DNA of 64,000 nucleotides from Pedobacter puniceum (GTDB lineage: Bacteria; Bacteroidota; Bacteroidia; Sphingobacteriales; Sphingobacteriaceae): positions 434,001 to 498,000 of the forward strand of contig NZ_WKJI01000002.1 of the NCBI RefSeq assembly GCF_009674685.1, written 5' to 3'. Positions 36,208 through 45,160 of this stretch are shown here, piece by piece. The notes under the pieces are model-generated. The model saw nothing but the letters and a program-made list of their open reading frames with translations, was not told the DNA's origin and did not search any database. The first letter of the stretch is position 1, and each line of letters opens with the position of its first letter. The position numbers were made by a program, and so were the translations under genes.

Positions 36208-36448
36208 AGACAGGAACAACCATTCATAAAAAACAGCCTATCCCGAAGTGTGTGAGCAATCCCCCAGAGCCAGAAAAACGAAAAAACAGCAGCAGAAATT
36301 AAAAAATCTTACACTTCCAAGCCTATAGCGTATGCGGTTTTGCGTTAAAGCTTTTACTAACTTTCAATAAGCATAAACGAGCAAAAATAAGCGCTCCCTG
36401 TTTTTGAGTGTGGGTAAGCCTTGTGTGGCAAAGGCTCCTGTGGGATTG
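36208..36448 (+). repeat. Repeat module F, copy 2
   Basis: A 241-bp module homologous to 15203-15443, with identical length and shared ends. It lies between core copies D and E, as copy 1 lies between B and C. Confidence 0.75.
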
Positions 36449-36461
36449 ATCAAGGATTTTG

Positions 36462-36487
36462 ATTACTTTTTTCCTCTAAAAAGTAAT
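36462..36487 (+). repeat. Hairpin with compensatory changes relative to 15457-15482
   Basis: The stem ATTACTTTTT/AAAAAGTAAT has loop TCCTCT. The homologous site in region 1 is GTTCCTTTTG/CAAAAGGAAC with loop GTCCCG. Three stem positions differ, and in each the partner base has changed to keep pairing. Flanks (CTCCTGTGGGATT upstream, GCCGGC...GAGGCG downstream) show the two sites are homologous. Confidence 0.75.
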
Positions 36488-36639
36488 GGGCCCCGCCGGC
36501 TCTTGAGGCGGATAATTATTATCATTAAAGATTACTAAACTAAGTGAAGCTTATGATAATGGCAATTCGCTCAAGGCTTTCCGGCCTCATAGGCGACCAG
36601 CCCTAGGCACTTTTTTCTTGATAAAAATTGAACAAAAAA

Positions 36640-36894
36640 CGAGGAACGAGTTCATGAATGCCTAAGAAAAACCATAAACAAAAAATGAATAAATCAAGGC
36701 TGATGAATATTTGTCGTTGCGTCTAAATAAATCTTTATCCACAATCCTGAGTGGTGTGAATGCTATTGCTTGATGAAAGTATTTACAACACCCGTTGGAT
36801 TGTTTCCTGATACTGCTTTATGAGAGTTTTTACAAAAGATTTATTTGACTACACTTCCAAATCTTCATAGGCCATCCCTCGTTCTTAGGAAAAG
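36640..36894 (+). repeat. Dispersed palindromic element, copy E
   Basis: Full-length 255-bp copy ending TTCTTAGGAAAAG, with inner arms GTCTAAATAAATCTTT and AAAGATTTATTTGAC. The upstream CTTGAT hairpin is degraded here (AAAAATTGAAC instead of AAAAAAGTGAAC). Confidence 0.8.
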
Positions 36895-37018
36895 TTTGAT
36901 TTAATATTATTGGAAGTTCCTAAATATCCGCTTTTAGGGTCTTTCTACTTTGTACTCTGTACTCTATACTTTTTACTTTCTACTCTAAACTTTCTACTTA
37001 CTACTCTCTACGCTATAA

Positions 37019-37672
37019 CTATCCCATCAATTCTTTCATCAGCTTATCAAAAGCAGCTTTTAACTCGGCTAGTTCATCCTCAACTTTAGCTAAACGAGCT
37101 TCCAACTCACCAACTGATTTGCGAGCAGGTTCCTCAGGTAAATCATCATCTTCATCTAATACAACATCAGCAAATAGATGGGCATATCTAGCTTCTTTTT
37201 GTCCGGCTCTTTTGGGCAATTGTACTACATAAGCTGGTTCTTCTGTAGCTAGTTTTTCTAAAGTTTGCTGTACATCTTCTATAGATTCAAACTCATATAA
37301 TCTACCAGAATTGGTGTTTAGTTCGCCAGGTGTTTGCGGACCGCGTAGAAACAACAAGCAAATTAAAGCCACTTCTTGTGGCACAACCGGAAAAACAATA
37401 GCAAAATTATGTTTGTACTTTACCGTTCTGCTACCACCACCTGTTGCAGTAGAAATTAAGCCCTTTTTCTTTAATGAGTCTAAAGTCATCACTACCGTTT
37501 CTTCATCATAAGCAACAACAGGTTTACGCGATGTCTTCTGATTACAAGCTGCTGTTAAAGCATTCAGCGTCATAGGGTAATAATCTGGAGTAGTTTTACT
37601 CTTTTCCATCAAAGCACCTAAAACTCTTATCTCTTCAGCATTTAGAATGGGTAATATTTGGCTATTGCTCAT
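37019..37672 (-). CDS. YceH/DUF480-family protein
   Basis: The 217-residue protein has the DUF480 signature: ILNAEEIRVLGALMEKSKTTPDYYPMT, then LTAACNQKTSRKPV, then LLFLRGPQTPGELNTNSGRLYEFES. It corresponds to two winged-helix domains. The C-terminal 45 residues form an acidic linker and a coiled coil (VGELEARLAKVEDELAELKAAF). The biochemical role of the family is unknown; a DNA-binding or regulatory role is inferred from the fold. Divergent from the small membrane-protein gene at 37711. Confidence 0.9.
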   Translation of the reverse strand: MSNSQILPILNAEEIRVLGALMEKSKTTPDYYPMTLNALTAACNQKTSRKPVVAYDEETVVMTLDSLKKKGLISTATGGGSRTVKYKHNFAIVFPVVPQEVALICLLFLRGPQTPGELNTNSGRLYEFESIEDVQQTLEKLATEEPAYVVQLPKRAGQKEARYAHLFADVVLDEDDDLPEEPARKSVGELEARLAKVEDELAELKAAFDKLMKELMG

Positions 37673-37710
37673 AAAAAGAATGTTTATTAAATTAGAATAA
37701 ATTTTTAGCT

Positions 37711-37926
37711 ATGAAAACTCTTAAATATACTGCTTTAACTGGCTTTTTAGTAGGATTAACTTTCTCAATTATTGGTGCTTTAAGCAAGATTAACCATATC
37801 CAAGGTGGAAAAATATGGATGAATATTGGTCTTTTTGCTTTTCCAATAATGCTCTTAAGTGTTGTTGCCTTGTTTATTTACTTTGTGATGAACTACTTGA
37901 AACTAAAAAAGCAGCTTAGGGCCTAA
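37711..37926 (+). CDS. Small two-helix membrane protein, GldL-related
   Basis: The 71-residue protein has two hydrophobic helices (about 9-24 and 38-60) and a basic tail (KLKKQLRA). The loop FSIIGALSKINHIQGGKIWM resembles the N-terminal membrane part of gliding/secretion protein GldL. It is short and has no cytoplasmic domain, so it is not GldL itself. Its last 4 nt overlap the 3' end of the convergent gene at 37923. Confidence 0.7.
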   Translation: MKTLKYTALTGFLVGLTFSIIGALSKINHIQGGKIWMNIGLFAFPIMLLSVVALFIYFVMNYLKLKKQLRA

Positions 37927-39215
37927 TACAAGACCCTAAACTTAATGGTATTTTCTACCTTACGCATTTCTTTAAGTAAGGCTTTATCGTATTCTGTATC
38001 GGTATCGGTAATTACATATCCAATTAAAGGGTTGGTCATTAAGAACTGCCCCACAATATTGATTTGGTGTTTAGCCAATACTTTGGTGATTTTAGCCATT
38101 ACACCCGGTACGTTTTCATGAATATGGATAAGCCTGTGCGAACCTGCAATTTTTGGCAATTGCAGATTAGGAAAATTACTACTCATGTAGGTGGTTCCGG
38201 TATTGATAAAATCGGCCATACGGCGAGCAATAAGCGTTTTGTGGGTAAGATTGCTCTTTACACTATCAAAAACTACGATACCCATTTCGGTACATACATC
38301 AAAATCTATATTACCTTTGGCATTGCCAAAATAGCCTATTGTTTTAAGCTTTCCGGCTTTTTTAAGTGTAGCTTTATCTACCTTTTCACCATCAGCCAAA
38401 AGTAACATCCCTACATCTTTAACATATTTATCCTCAAAGGTTTCTTTGTGTCTGATAGAAAACCCATCCTTTTTAAGTAATTGAATACTTTCTTCCGGAA
38501 CATTACCTACCACTAAACATAAAATTCTGTTTTTAGGGTAAGAAATAGCTCTTGGCAAATCACTTACATAAAGAAACTCATCAAAACTTGGGGTTACATG
38601 GTCTGCCTTTTCGGCAACTGCTTTACGCTCAATATTTTCGGTATAAGCAAAGAACTTTTTAATTAAGCCCGATTCTTTCAATTGGAAATCAGAATGACCA
38701 TCGCCAATGCCATAAATATCACCTTTCAAAGACATCCTTTGTAAAAGTTTTACTTTACCCCCTTCTTCTGATAGTGGGTTAGCTTTATCATAACCGATGA
38801 TTTTACCTTGCTCGTCAAAGATGAAGGTATTGGCATAAATATTCTCCTTTTTGATATGGTAAGGCGTTACTACAGGTGTAATAAATTCTTTAAAACCACC
38901 AGAAACGATTAATACTTCTTTAGCATGTTTTTTAAAAAACACCTTATTTCTAGAGAAAGAAGCAGAAACTTTGGTTTTTAGATGTTTGATAAGCTTTTTT
39001 AAATCGTCTTTATTAGCCTCTAACAATTTAACCCTGCCTTCTAAACTTTCGGAGAAAGAAAGTTTACCTTCCATAGCTAAATTGGTAAGGTCTTCTATTT
39101 TTTTGTAGATGGCTTCTCTATCTGGATGATTTTTTAGAGATATTCTTGCCAGTTCATCTAATGCTTCCACCTGTGTGAAAGTACTATCGAAATCTATGAT
39201 AAAATACTGATTCAA
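37923..39215 (-). CDS. Phosphoserine phosphatase-like HAD fused to SerA fragment and ACT domain
   Basis: The 430-residue protein is a composite. Residues 1-215 are a HAD-IB phosphatase (FIIDFDSTFT with D8/D10, IVSGGFKEF, GIGDGHSDFQL), as in SerB. Residues about 225-345 resemble the outer domain of D-3-phosphoglycerate dehydrogenase (GNAKGNIDFDVCTEMGIVV, NLTHKTLIARRMADF) but with no NAD-binding GxGxxG domain. The last 75 residues are a SerA-type ACT domain (HIHENVPGVMAKITKVLAKH, IGYVITDTD). It probably dephosphorylates phosphoserine, with serine sensed by the ACT domain; dehydrogenase activity looks impossible. Confidence 0.85.
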   Translation of the reverse strand: MNQYFIIDFDSTFTQVEALDELARISLKNHPDREAIYKKIEDLTNLAMEGKLSFSESLEGRVKLLEANKDDLKKLIKHLKTKVSASFSRNKVFFKKHAKEVLIVSGGFKEFITPVVTPYHIKKENIYANTFIFDEQGKIIGYDKANPLSEEGGKVKLLQRMSLKGDIYGIGDGHSDFQLKESGLIKKFFAYTENIERKAVAEKADHVTPSFDEFLYVSDLPRAISYPKNRILCLVVGNVPEESIQLLKKDGFSIRHKETFEDKYVKDVGMLLLADGEKVDKATLKKAGKLKTIGYFGNAKGNIDFDVCTEMGIVVFDSVKSNLTHKTLIARRMADFINTGTTYMSSNFPNLQLPKIAGSHRLIHIHENVPGVMAKITKVLAKHQINIVGQFLMTNPLIGYVITDTDTEYDKALLKEMRKVENTIKFRVLY

Positions 39216-39279
39216 AGCTTAAAAAATTTTAAGCCCAAAAATGCATAAATGATTTTAAAAAAATGGAAAATTAGAGAAA

Positions 39280-40254
39280 TTAAAATGATTTTATACCATT
39301 TACACTTTTGGTAATGCTCATGTTTACCGGGGTAAAGTGATAAGAAAGCAAGGAAGAAACCTTATCATTACTATACTCTTGGGTTTGAAATGCTGCTTTT
39401 AGCAAATCTTTTGACACCACAGGTATTTTAATTTTAAGCAAACGTAAAAAAGAAGCTAAGCGCCAAAACAATCTTGCTTGCCATTCTTTTAGTTCTTTTT
39501 CTGGGGCTTTTAAGTTTAAGGCCACAGCAATTTCTGTAAATAAACGTTTAAAACTGTAATTTTCTGCATTGATGATAAAACGCTCATTTATCACTTCATG
39601 CTCCATCAGCTTAATCATTAAACAGGCCACATCTTCTACATCTACTAAGCCTGTACCACCTGATGTGTAGTAGTTTAAACCTTTTTTTACGGTTTCAAAT
39701 ATTTTACCACTGCCTTGTTTTCCTATACCTGCACCAATAATAACAGAAGGATTTACAATAACCGCTTTCAAACCTTCCTCTATACCACGCCAAACTTCCA
39801 TTTCTGCCCGGTATTTAGAGATAGCGTAAGCGCCATTTTTATCATAAGCATCCCAATAATTGTTTTCTGTGATGATTTCGCCAGGTTTAACTTGGCCCAA
39901 TGCAGCAATTGAACTTACATGAAGCAACTTTGTGATGCCGAAGCTTAAACATAGGTTTACGATATTGGCTGTTCCATCAACATTGATGGCCATCATTTCC
40001 TTTTCGTTGTAATTATTTAAAGAAACATAAGCCGCACAATGGTAAACATGAGTAATACCCTCAAAAGCATCTATTAAGTCTGCAATATCTAAGATATCAG
40101 CATCAACCCAATCTATTTGATTTTGATAAGGTTTTAAGACTTCCGGAATTACAGAAGACACTCTTTTGATACACCTTACTTTATGCTCACGAACTAAAAG
40201 TTGTTTGGTAAGTTGTGCACCCAAAAATCCTGTTGCTCCTGTAATTAAAATCAT
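39280..40254 (-). CDS. NAD-dependent epimerase/dehydratase family protein
   Basis: This 324-residue extended SDR has TGATGFLGAQLTKQLL at residues 5-20 and the active-site Tyr-Lys as GAYAISKYRAEMEVWRG. The stretch YHCAAYVSLNNYNEKEMMAINVDGT is typical of the 3-beta-HSD/dihydroflavonol reductase-like group. The substrate is unknown; cell-envelope sugar or aldehyde reduction are options. It is a single gene, divergent from the arginase-fold gene. Confidence 0.85.
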   Translation of the reverse strand: MILITGATGFLGAQLTKQLLVREHKVRCIKRVSSVIPEVLKPYQNQIDWVDADILDIADLIDAFEGITHVYHCAAYVSLNNYNEKEMMAINVDGTANIVNLCLSFGITKLLHVSSIAALGQVKPGEIITENNYWDAYDKNGAYAISKYRAEMEVWRGIEEGLKAVIVNPSVIIGAGIGKQGSGKIFETVKKGLNYYTSGGTGLVDVEDVACLMIKLMEHEVINERFIINAENYSFKRLFTEIAVALNLKAPEKELKEWQARLFWRLASFLRLLKIKIPVVSKDLLKAAFQTQEYSNDKVSSLLSYHFTPVNMSITKSVNGIKSF

Positions 40255-40389
40255 GCCGCTAATTTAAAAAGGCAAATTAAATATTCTTAGCTGATTAATA
40301 GCAGCTAAAAATGATATAAAATGTTTAATCGTAATTTTTAATATCAATTAACAGAAAAATTAGATATTTGATTTGATTTATACCAAAAT

Positions 40390-41574
40390 ATGTCGTTAGC
40401 AGATTTTTTCTCTCCCATCAATATTGAAAAACTTAAACCTAAAACTGGTTTTTTCACCAGCCATTTAGGCATGAAAATTACTGCTTATGAAACAGATTTT
40501 CCTGTTTTAGAAGATGCTAGTTTTGATGTAGCCATTATTGGCGTTTGCGATGATAGAGGCGCTATCAACAACCAAGGTTGTGCTTTGGGGCCCGATTATA
40601 TTCGCGAGAAATTATACAGCCTCAATGAAGGTGCATATAAATCTAAAATTGTTGATTTAGGAAATATCTTACCCGGCCATCAGTTATCAGACACTTATAT
40701 TGCCTTAAAAACTGTTACTACCGAGCTGATAAAGTTGAATATTTTGCCGCTTATCATCGGCGGAAGCCAAGATTTAACCTATGCACAGTACCTAGGCTAT
40801 GAAGATTTAGAGCAAAAGGTAGATTTATTGGTAATAGATTCTCATTTTGATATGAATGAGGCAGAGGAAGAAGAAACTTTAGCTACAGATGCCATGTCTT
40901 ACCTCAATAAAATATTCTTGCATCAACCTAATTACTTATTCAACTTTAGCAATTTAGGCTACCAAACTTATTTTGTAAGTCAGGATAGTTTAAGGGTGAT
41001 GGATAAGCTATTTTTTGATGCACAACGTTTAGGGGAAATTAGTGGCGCCGTAAACTTAGCAGAACCTACTATTAGAAACGCTAATATGATAAGTTTTGAT
41101 ATCAGTAGCATACGTTCTTCTGATGCGGTGGCCAATGGAAATGCTGCGCCTAATGGTTTTTACGGCGAAGAGGCTTGTCAGCTTTGTAGATATGCTGGCT
41201 ATAGTGACAAATTAAGCTCGATAGGTTTTTACGAATTTAATCCGGCTTATGATCAAAATGGGCAATCAGCTATGTTGATGGCACAAATGATTTGGTGTTT
41301 CTTAGATGGTTTTTATAACCGTAAGAAAGATTTCCCGATGAACCCTAAATCAGATTATATCGTATATAAGACCAGTTTACAGGAAGATGGTCATGAGCTG
41401 ATTTTTGTTAAAAGTAAAAAAACAGATCGTTGGTGGATGCAAGTACCTTATCCATCAGCTGGCTCTAAAAATGAAAGATTTCATTTTGTACCTTGCTTGT
41501 ATGAAGATTATCAGCTGGCTGTTAATGGTGAAATGCCAGATTTATGGTGGCGTACATATCAAAAATTAAACTAA
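40390..41574 (+). CDS. Formimidoylglutamase-like ureohydrolase with altered metal ligands
   Basis: This 394-residue arginase-fold protein is related to formimidoylglutamase. Active arginases bind two Mn ions through GGDHS, DAHxD and SxDxDxxD. Here these read GGSQDLTYA (the His is lost), VIDSHFDMN (kept) and SFDISSIRSSDA (second Asp replaced by Ser). Two of six ligands are therefore missing. An extra C-terminal region of about 60 residues (IVYKTSLQEDGHELIFVKSK) is present. It may bind one metal, act on another substrate, or be non-catalytic. The TlpA-like gene follows 5 nt downstream. Confidence 0.8.
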   Translation: MSLADFFSPINIEKLKPKTGFFTSHLGMKITAYETDFPVLEDASFDVAIIGVCDDRGAINNQGCALGPDYIREKLYSLNEGAYKSKIVDLGNILPGHQLSDTYIALKTVTTELIKLNILPLIIGGSQDLTYAQYLGYEDLEQKVDLLVIDSHFDMNEAEEEETLATDAMSYLNKIFLHQPNYLFNFSNLGYQTYFVSQDSLRVMDKLFFDAQRLGEISGAVNLAEPTIRNANMISFDISSIRSSDAVANGNAAPNGFYGEEACQLCRYAGYSDKLSSIGFYEFNPAYDQNGQSAMLMAQMIWCFLDGFYNRKKDFPMNPKSDYIVYKTSLQEDGHELIFVKSKKTDRWWMQVPYPSAGSKNERFHFVPCLYEDYQLAVNGEMPDLWWRTYQKLN

Positions 41575-41579
41575 AACGC

Positions 41580-42695
41580 ATGAAAAAAATACTCTTAGGC
41601 TTGCTATTGCAGGTTCCGGTTTTAGCTTTTGCACAGTTTAGCTTAAAAGGCGAGTTTACAGCAGCAAACCAGAACAAGAAGCTATACTTTATCCATATAC
41701 AAAATAATGCAGAAGTGATAGACTCTACCGTTATCAATAACGGGAAATTTAGTTTCAATTTTGATTTAAAAGAACCTAGTATTGCCGTTTTGCTATTACA
41801 GCATCAAGGAAATGCTTTAAAGGATAAAGGACCAAAAGACGTTTACCGCTTTTTTATAGAGCCAGGGAATGCTACCCTTAACGCAAAAGATTCTATTGCA
41901 CAAGCTAAAGTGAATGGCTTAAATATTTTTAAAGAAGATTTAGCTTACAAAGCCTCCATACAAGCATCAGAAAGTAAATTAATTGCTTTAAATAAAGAGT
42001 TTGCAGCTTTAGCACCAGAGAAAAAAGCCAAGCAAGAAACCATTGAAGGCTTTCAAGAACGTTATTTAAACTTACTGGAAGAAAGAAAAGCGCAAATCAT
42101 CAATTTCATTAAAGCTAATCCACAATCTTATATAAGTCTTTATGCTTTTAATCAAGACTTAGGTATTGATGATATGGATTATAGCCAAGCAGAAAGCTTA
42201 TTTAATGGTTTACAAGATAAGGTTAAGAAATATCCTTTGGCCGCCGTTATTAAACAGAAGTTAGACATAGCAAAAGTAACTGGTATTGGTGCTATGGCAA
42301 CAGATTTTGAGGAGAAAACACCTGAAGGCATACCGCTTAAATTGTCATCATACAAAGGACAATATGTTTTACTTGATTTTTGGGCATCATGGTGCGGCCC
42401 TTGCCGTAAAGAGAACCCTTTTGTAGTAAGTGCTTACGAAAAGTATAAAGATAAAGGCTTTACTATTTTAGGTGTTTCTATTGATACGGATAGAAATGCA
42501 TGGCAAAAAGCTATCAAAGCGGATAATTTGGTTTGGGCACAACTGATAGACTCTAGCTCAGAGATTTCTAAAATTTATGGTATTGATGCTATTCCTAAGA
42601 ACTTTTTGATAGACCCTAGCGGTAAAATAGTAGCGAAAAATTTAAGAGGAGGAGCTTTAGAAGATAAGCTCAAAGAGATTTTTGATAAGAAATAA
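41580..42695 (+). CDS. TlpA-like thiol:disulfide oxidoreductase with DUF4369-type domain
   Basis: The 371-residue exported protein has signal KKILLGLLLQVPVLAFAQ. The N-terminal beta-rich domain (FSLKGEFTAANQNKKLYFIH) resembles DUF4369. The C-terminal thioredoxin domain has active site FWASWCGPCRKENPF and cis-Pro AIPKNFLIDP. It probably reduces or exchanges disulfides in the periplasm. A longer in-frame start at 41544 overlaps the preceding gene and would put 12 residues before the signal peptide, so the ATG at 41580 is chosen. Confidence 0.9.
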   Translation: MKKILLGLLLQVPVLAFAQFSLKGEFTAANQNKKLYFIHIQNNAEVIDSTVINNGKFSFNFDLKEPSIAVLLLQHQGNALKDKGPKDVYRFFIEPGNATLNAKDSIAQAKVNGLNIFKEDLAYKASIQASESKLIALNKEFAALAPEKKAKQETIEGFQERYLNLLEERKAQIINFIKANPQSYISLYAFNQDLGIDDMDYSQAESLFNGLQDKVKKYPLAAVIKQKLDIAKVTGIGAMATDFEEKTPEGIPLKLSSYKGQYVLLDFWASWCGPCRKENPFVVSAYEKYKDKGFTILGVSIDTDRNAWQKAIKADNLVWAQLIDSSSEISKIYGIDAIPKNFLIDPSGKIVAKNLRGGALEDKLKEIFDKK

Positions 42696-42700
42696 GTAGG

Positions 42701-42732
42701 AAATGTCTGGAGATTAAAATCTTCAGACATTT
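42701..42732. terminator. Bidirectional terminator between convergent genes
   Basis: AAATGTCTG / CAGACATTT forms a 9-bp stem with inner AGATT/AATCT pairing, between the TlpA-like gene and the convergent lipoprotein gene. T-runs lie on both sides. Confidence 0.75.
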
Positions 42733-42736
42733 TAAT

Positions 42737-43612
42737 TTATACCTTGTAGAAATAACCTATCAAAAGAAAAACAACGCCTACCACTGAGATAAAATAAGCC
42801 ATGCCGCCAAATACAAGCCCAATAATTAAACCTATTATAATCAGTACCAAACCTACCCACATGTAATTATTACGCTTGAAAGTGCCATCTTCAGTATTTT
42901 CTACCTCTTCGCTCTGGGCATTTAAATGATCAGCCTGACTTGCGTCTACCATTTCTTCTGTGGGAGAACTTGTTACTTCTTTACGCTCTACCACTTTAGG
43001 ACTGGTTTGAGTTGCTTCTGGCGTTTTAGTATCCGCTTGATCTGTAAAGATCTGAGAAACACCGGCTTGCTGCCTTGTTTGCTCTTTTGGAGTTACACTT
43101 TCTGCTACTGTTTCTTTAGGCTGAATTGTTTGCTTAGGCTTTTTCTTTGGCAAGATTAAGGCACTGTTTAATTTGGATAAAGCAAGCTCTTCATCGGTTT
43201 TTTCTTTAACTGATGGCTTAGCAACCTTAACCTGTTTATATTCTTTAACGGCCGGAGCTGACTTTACTAAAGCCACGGCTGAAACTTTCTTAGCCACAAC
43301 CTTTTTTGGAGTACCAAGCTTAGCAATTTTATTTTGTTTTATTGGTCTATTAACCTTTGATATTGGCTGAGCAGAAGGTGCTGCATCTTGTTGTAAGAAG
43401 GTATCAGCATCTGTATAAACTAATATTTCTGCTTTTTGTCTGGCGCTTATATAAATATTAACTCTTCTTACACTTTCGCTGTAAGGTTTAGCTGTTTTAG
43501 CCAAATGGAGTTTCTCGGGGTTAATTTTTACCCATTCATACCTCTTCTTAGTACAGCCAGCTATACTAAGTATCAGTAAAAACGCAAAAACTATTTTAAA
43601 CCCTTTAATCAT
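42737..43612 (-). CDS. Lipoprotein with Lys/Pro-rich linker and C-terminal membrane hairpin
   Basis: The 291-residue precursor has lipobox LLILSIAGCTKKRYEW. A long low-complexity middle rich in Lys, Pro, Ala, Thr and Glu follows (about 75-235), then two hydrophobic helices at the end (about 251-272 and 274-289, FGGMAYFISVVGVVFLLIGYF). The pairing of a lipid anchor with C-terminal helices is unusual and could span the periplasm. No known family was recognised. Confidence 0.65.
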   Translation of the reverse strand: MIKGFKIVFAFLLILSIAGCTKKRYEWVKINPEKLHLAKTAKPYSESVRRVNIYISARQKAEILVYTDADTFLQQDAAPSAQPISKVNRPIKQNKIAKLGTPKKVVAKKVSAVALVKSAPAVKEYKQVKVAKPSVKEKTDEELALSKLNSALILPKKKPKQTIQPKETVAESVTPKEQTRQQAGVSQIFTDQADTKTPEATQTSPKVVERKEVTSSPTEEMVDASQADHLNAQSEEVENTEDGTFKRNNYMWVGLVLIIIGLIIGLVFGGMAYFISVVGVVFLLIGYFYKV

Positions 43613-43699
43613 TAAGCTTATTTATGACTCCTCAAGAGGGAATATTGTGCCAGATTACACTATTGTGGATAAATCAAAGAAAAACACCCCTTAAACAAC

Positions 43700-43730
43700 A
43701 AAATCCACTGTAAAATTAACAGTGGATTTT
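43700..43730 (-). terminator. Rho-independent terminator after purD
   Basis: A 12-bp perfect stem AAAATCCACTGT / ACAGTGGATTTT with a 7-nt loop lies 63 nt past the purD stop. The T-rich 3' side is present on both strands. Confidence 0.8.
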
Positions 43731-43793
43731 ATTAACAATCCCAACACTGTGTAATATTGGGTAAATATGAGTAAAATTGTTGATTTTATACCT

Positions 43794-45068
43794 CTATATC
43801 AAATCAAAACCTATATCTTTTCTAAAATTAGCCGCATCAAAATAGATTCTGCCTGCATCAGCAGTAGCTTGTTGCAAAGCCGTGAAAATATCATCCTGTA
43901 AAGTGCTAACTGCTAATACCCTACCTCCGTTAGTTTTTACGATTCCGTTTTCTAATTCTGTACCGGCATGGAATACTATAGACTGCTCTACATTTTCAAT
44001 TCCTGTAATAGCTTTTCCTTTCATATATTCTCCAGGATAACCACCTGCAACCACTACTACTGTAGCTGCTGTTTTAGGAGAAACTTTTAACTCGTATCCA
44101 GAAATTCTTCCAGCTGCAACAGCCTGTAACATTTCTACCACATCGCTTTCTATTCTTAAGAAAACGCTTTCTGTTTCTGGATCGCCCATACGGCAATTAT
44201 ACTCTATCACATAAGGTTCTCCGTTTACATTCATCAAACCAATAAATATGAAGCCTTTGTAATCAATATTTTCTGTCTTTAAACCATTTACAGTAGGGAT
44301 AACAATTCTATCCTCAACCTTTTTCATGAAAGTTGCATCGGCAAATGGCACTGGCGATACAGAACCCATTCCGCCAGTATTTAAACCTGTATCTCCTTCA
44401 CCTATTCTTTTATAATCTTTAGCTTCTGGCAAAATGATATAATCTTTACCATCACTTAAAACAAAGACAGAAAGCTCTATCCCGCTCAAAAATTCTTCAA
44501 TTACTACTTTAGAACTGGCCTCGCCAAACTTAGCATCTTCTAGCATCAATTTTAATTCTGTCTGCGCTTCTTCTAAAGTGCTGCAAATTAAAACACCTTT
44601 ACCAGCAGCTAAACCATCGGCTTTTAAAACCACTGGTAGCGGATGATGCTTCAAATAAGTTAAACCTTCCTTTAAAGTATCAACAGTAAATGTTTGAGAA
44701 GCGGCGGTTGGGATTTTATACTTCTCCATAAAATTTTTAGAGAAATCTTTACTGCCTTCTAGCTGTGCACCATCTTTTTTAGGTCCTATAACAGGTATAT
44801 TTCTCAAATCGTCATCGGCCAAGAAATAATCATGAATACCTTTTACTAAGGGTTCTTCTGGCCCAACTAATATTAAGTTTACCTCATTTTGAAGCACAAA
44901 AGCTTTAATAGCATCAAAATCTGTAGCTTTAATATTAACATTTTTACCATATTGCTGTGTACCGGCGTTTCCGGGTGCAATAAATAATTTTTCACATAAT
45001 GGGCTTTGAGAAATTTTCCAGGCGAAGGTGCTCTCTCTTCCGCCAGAACCAAGGATTAGGATATTCAT
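43794..45068 (-). CDS. purD: Phosphoribosylamine-glycine ligase (GAR synthetase)
   Basis: The 424-residue ATP-grasp enzyme makes glycinamide ribonucleotide, the second step of purine synthesis. It shows NILILGSGGRESTFAWKISQS, VGPEEPLVKGIHDYF, VLKADGLAAGKGVLIC (ATP-grasp loop), NTGGMGSVSPVPF and EYNCRMGDPETE (metal site). Full length, with a single-gene arrangement here. It is divergent from the AraC-type regulator. Confidence 0.97.
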   Translation of the reverse strand: MNILILGSGGRESTFAWKISQSPLCEKLFIAPGNAGTQQYGKNVNIKATDFDAIKAFVLQNEVNLILVGPEEPLVKGIHDYFLADDDLRNIPVIGPKKDGAQLEGSKDFSKNFMEKYKIPTAASQTFTVDTLKEGLTYLKHHPLPVVLKADGLAAGKGVLICSTLEEAQTELKLMLEDAKFGEASSKVVIEEFLSGIELSVFVLSDGKDYIILPEAKDYKRIGEGDTGLNTGGMGSVSPVPFADATFMKKVEDRIVIPTVNGLKTENIDYKGFIFIGLMNVNGEPYVIEYNCRMGDPETESVFLRIESDVVEMLQAVAAGRISGYELKVSPKTAATVVVVAGGYPGEYMKGKAITGIENVEQSIVFHAGTELENGIVKTNGGRVLAVSTLQDDIFTALQQATADAGRIYFDAANFRKDIGFDLI

Positions 45069-45160
45069 GGCTCAAAAATAATATATCCCTTTAACATAGC
45101 CCTATTTAATTATCATTTTAGCCATTATAAAATAGCATATTTGTAATAAGAGCATCAATT

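Larger units (their letters stand above)
35647..37018. repeat. Composite non-coding repeat region 2 (copy D, module F, copy E)
   Basis: About 1.4 kb without a credible gene, arranged as at 14830-15900. The hairpin with loop CTTGA(T) at about 35760-35786 is followed by core element D 35796-36050 and a 21-bp tandem repeat 36112-36190. Then come module F 36208-36448, hairpin ATTACTTTTT/AAAAAGTAAT 36462-36487, core element E 36640-36894 and TACTTT words to 37015. D and E are more alike than either is to A or C, suggesting a local duplication or conversion. Confidence 0.85.

Noticed and set aside
36066-36302. 78-codon ORF with FYSVLYT heptad repeats
   Set aside because: It is only the translation of the 21-bp tandem repeat and module F; no start signal, and no counterpart in repeat region 1.
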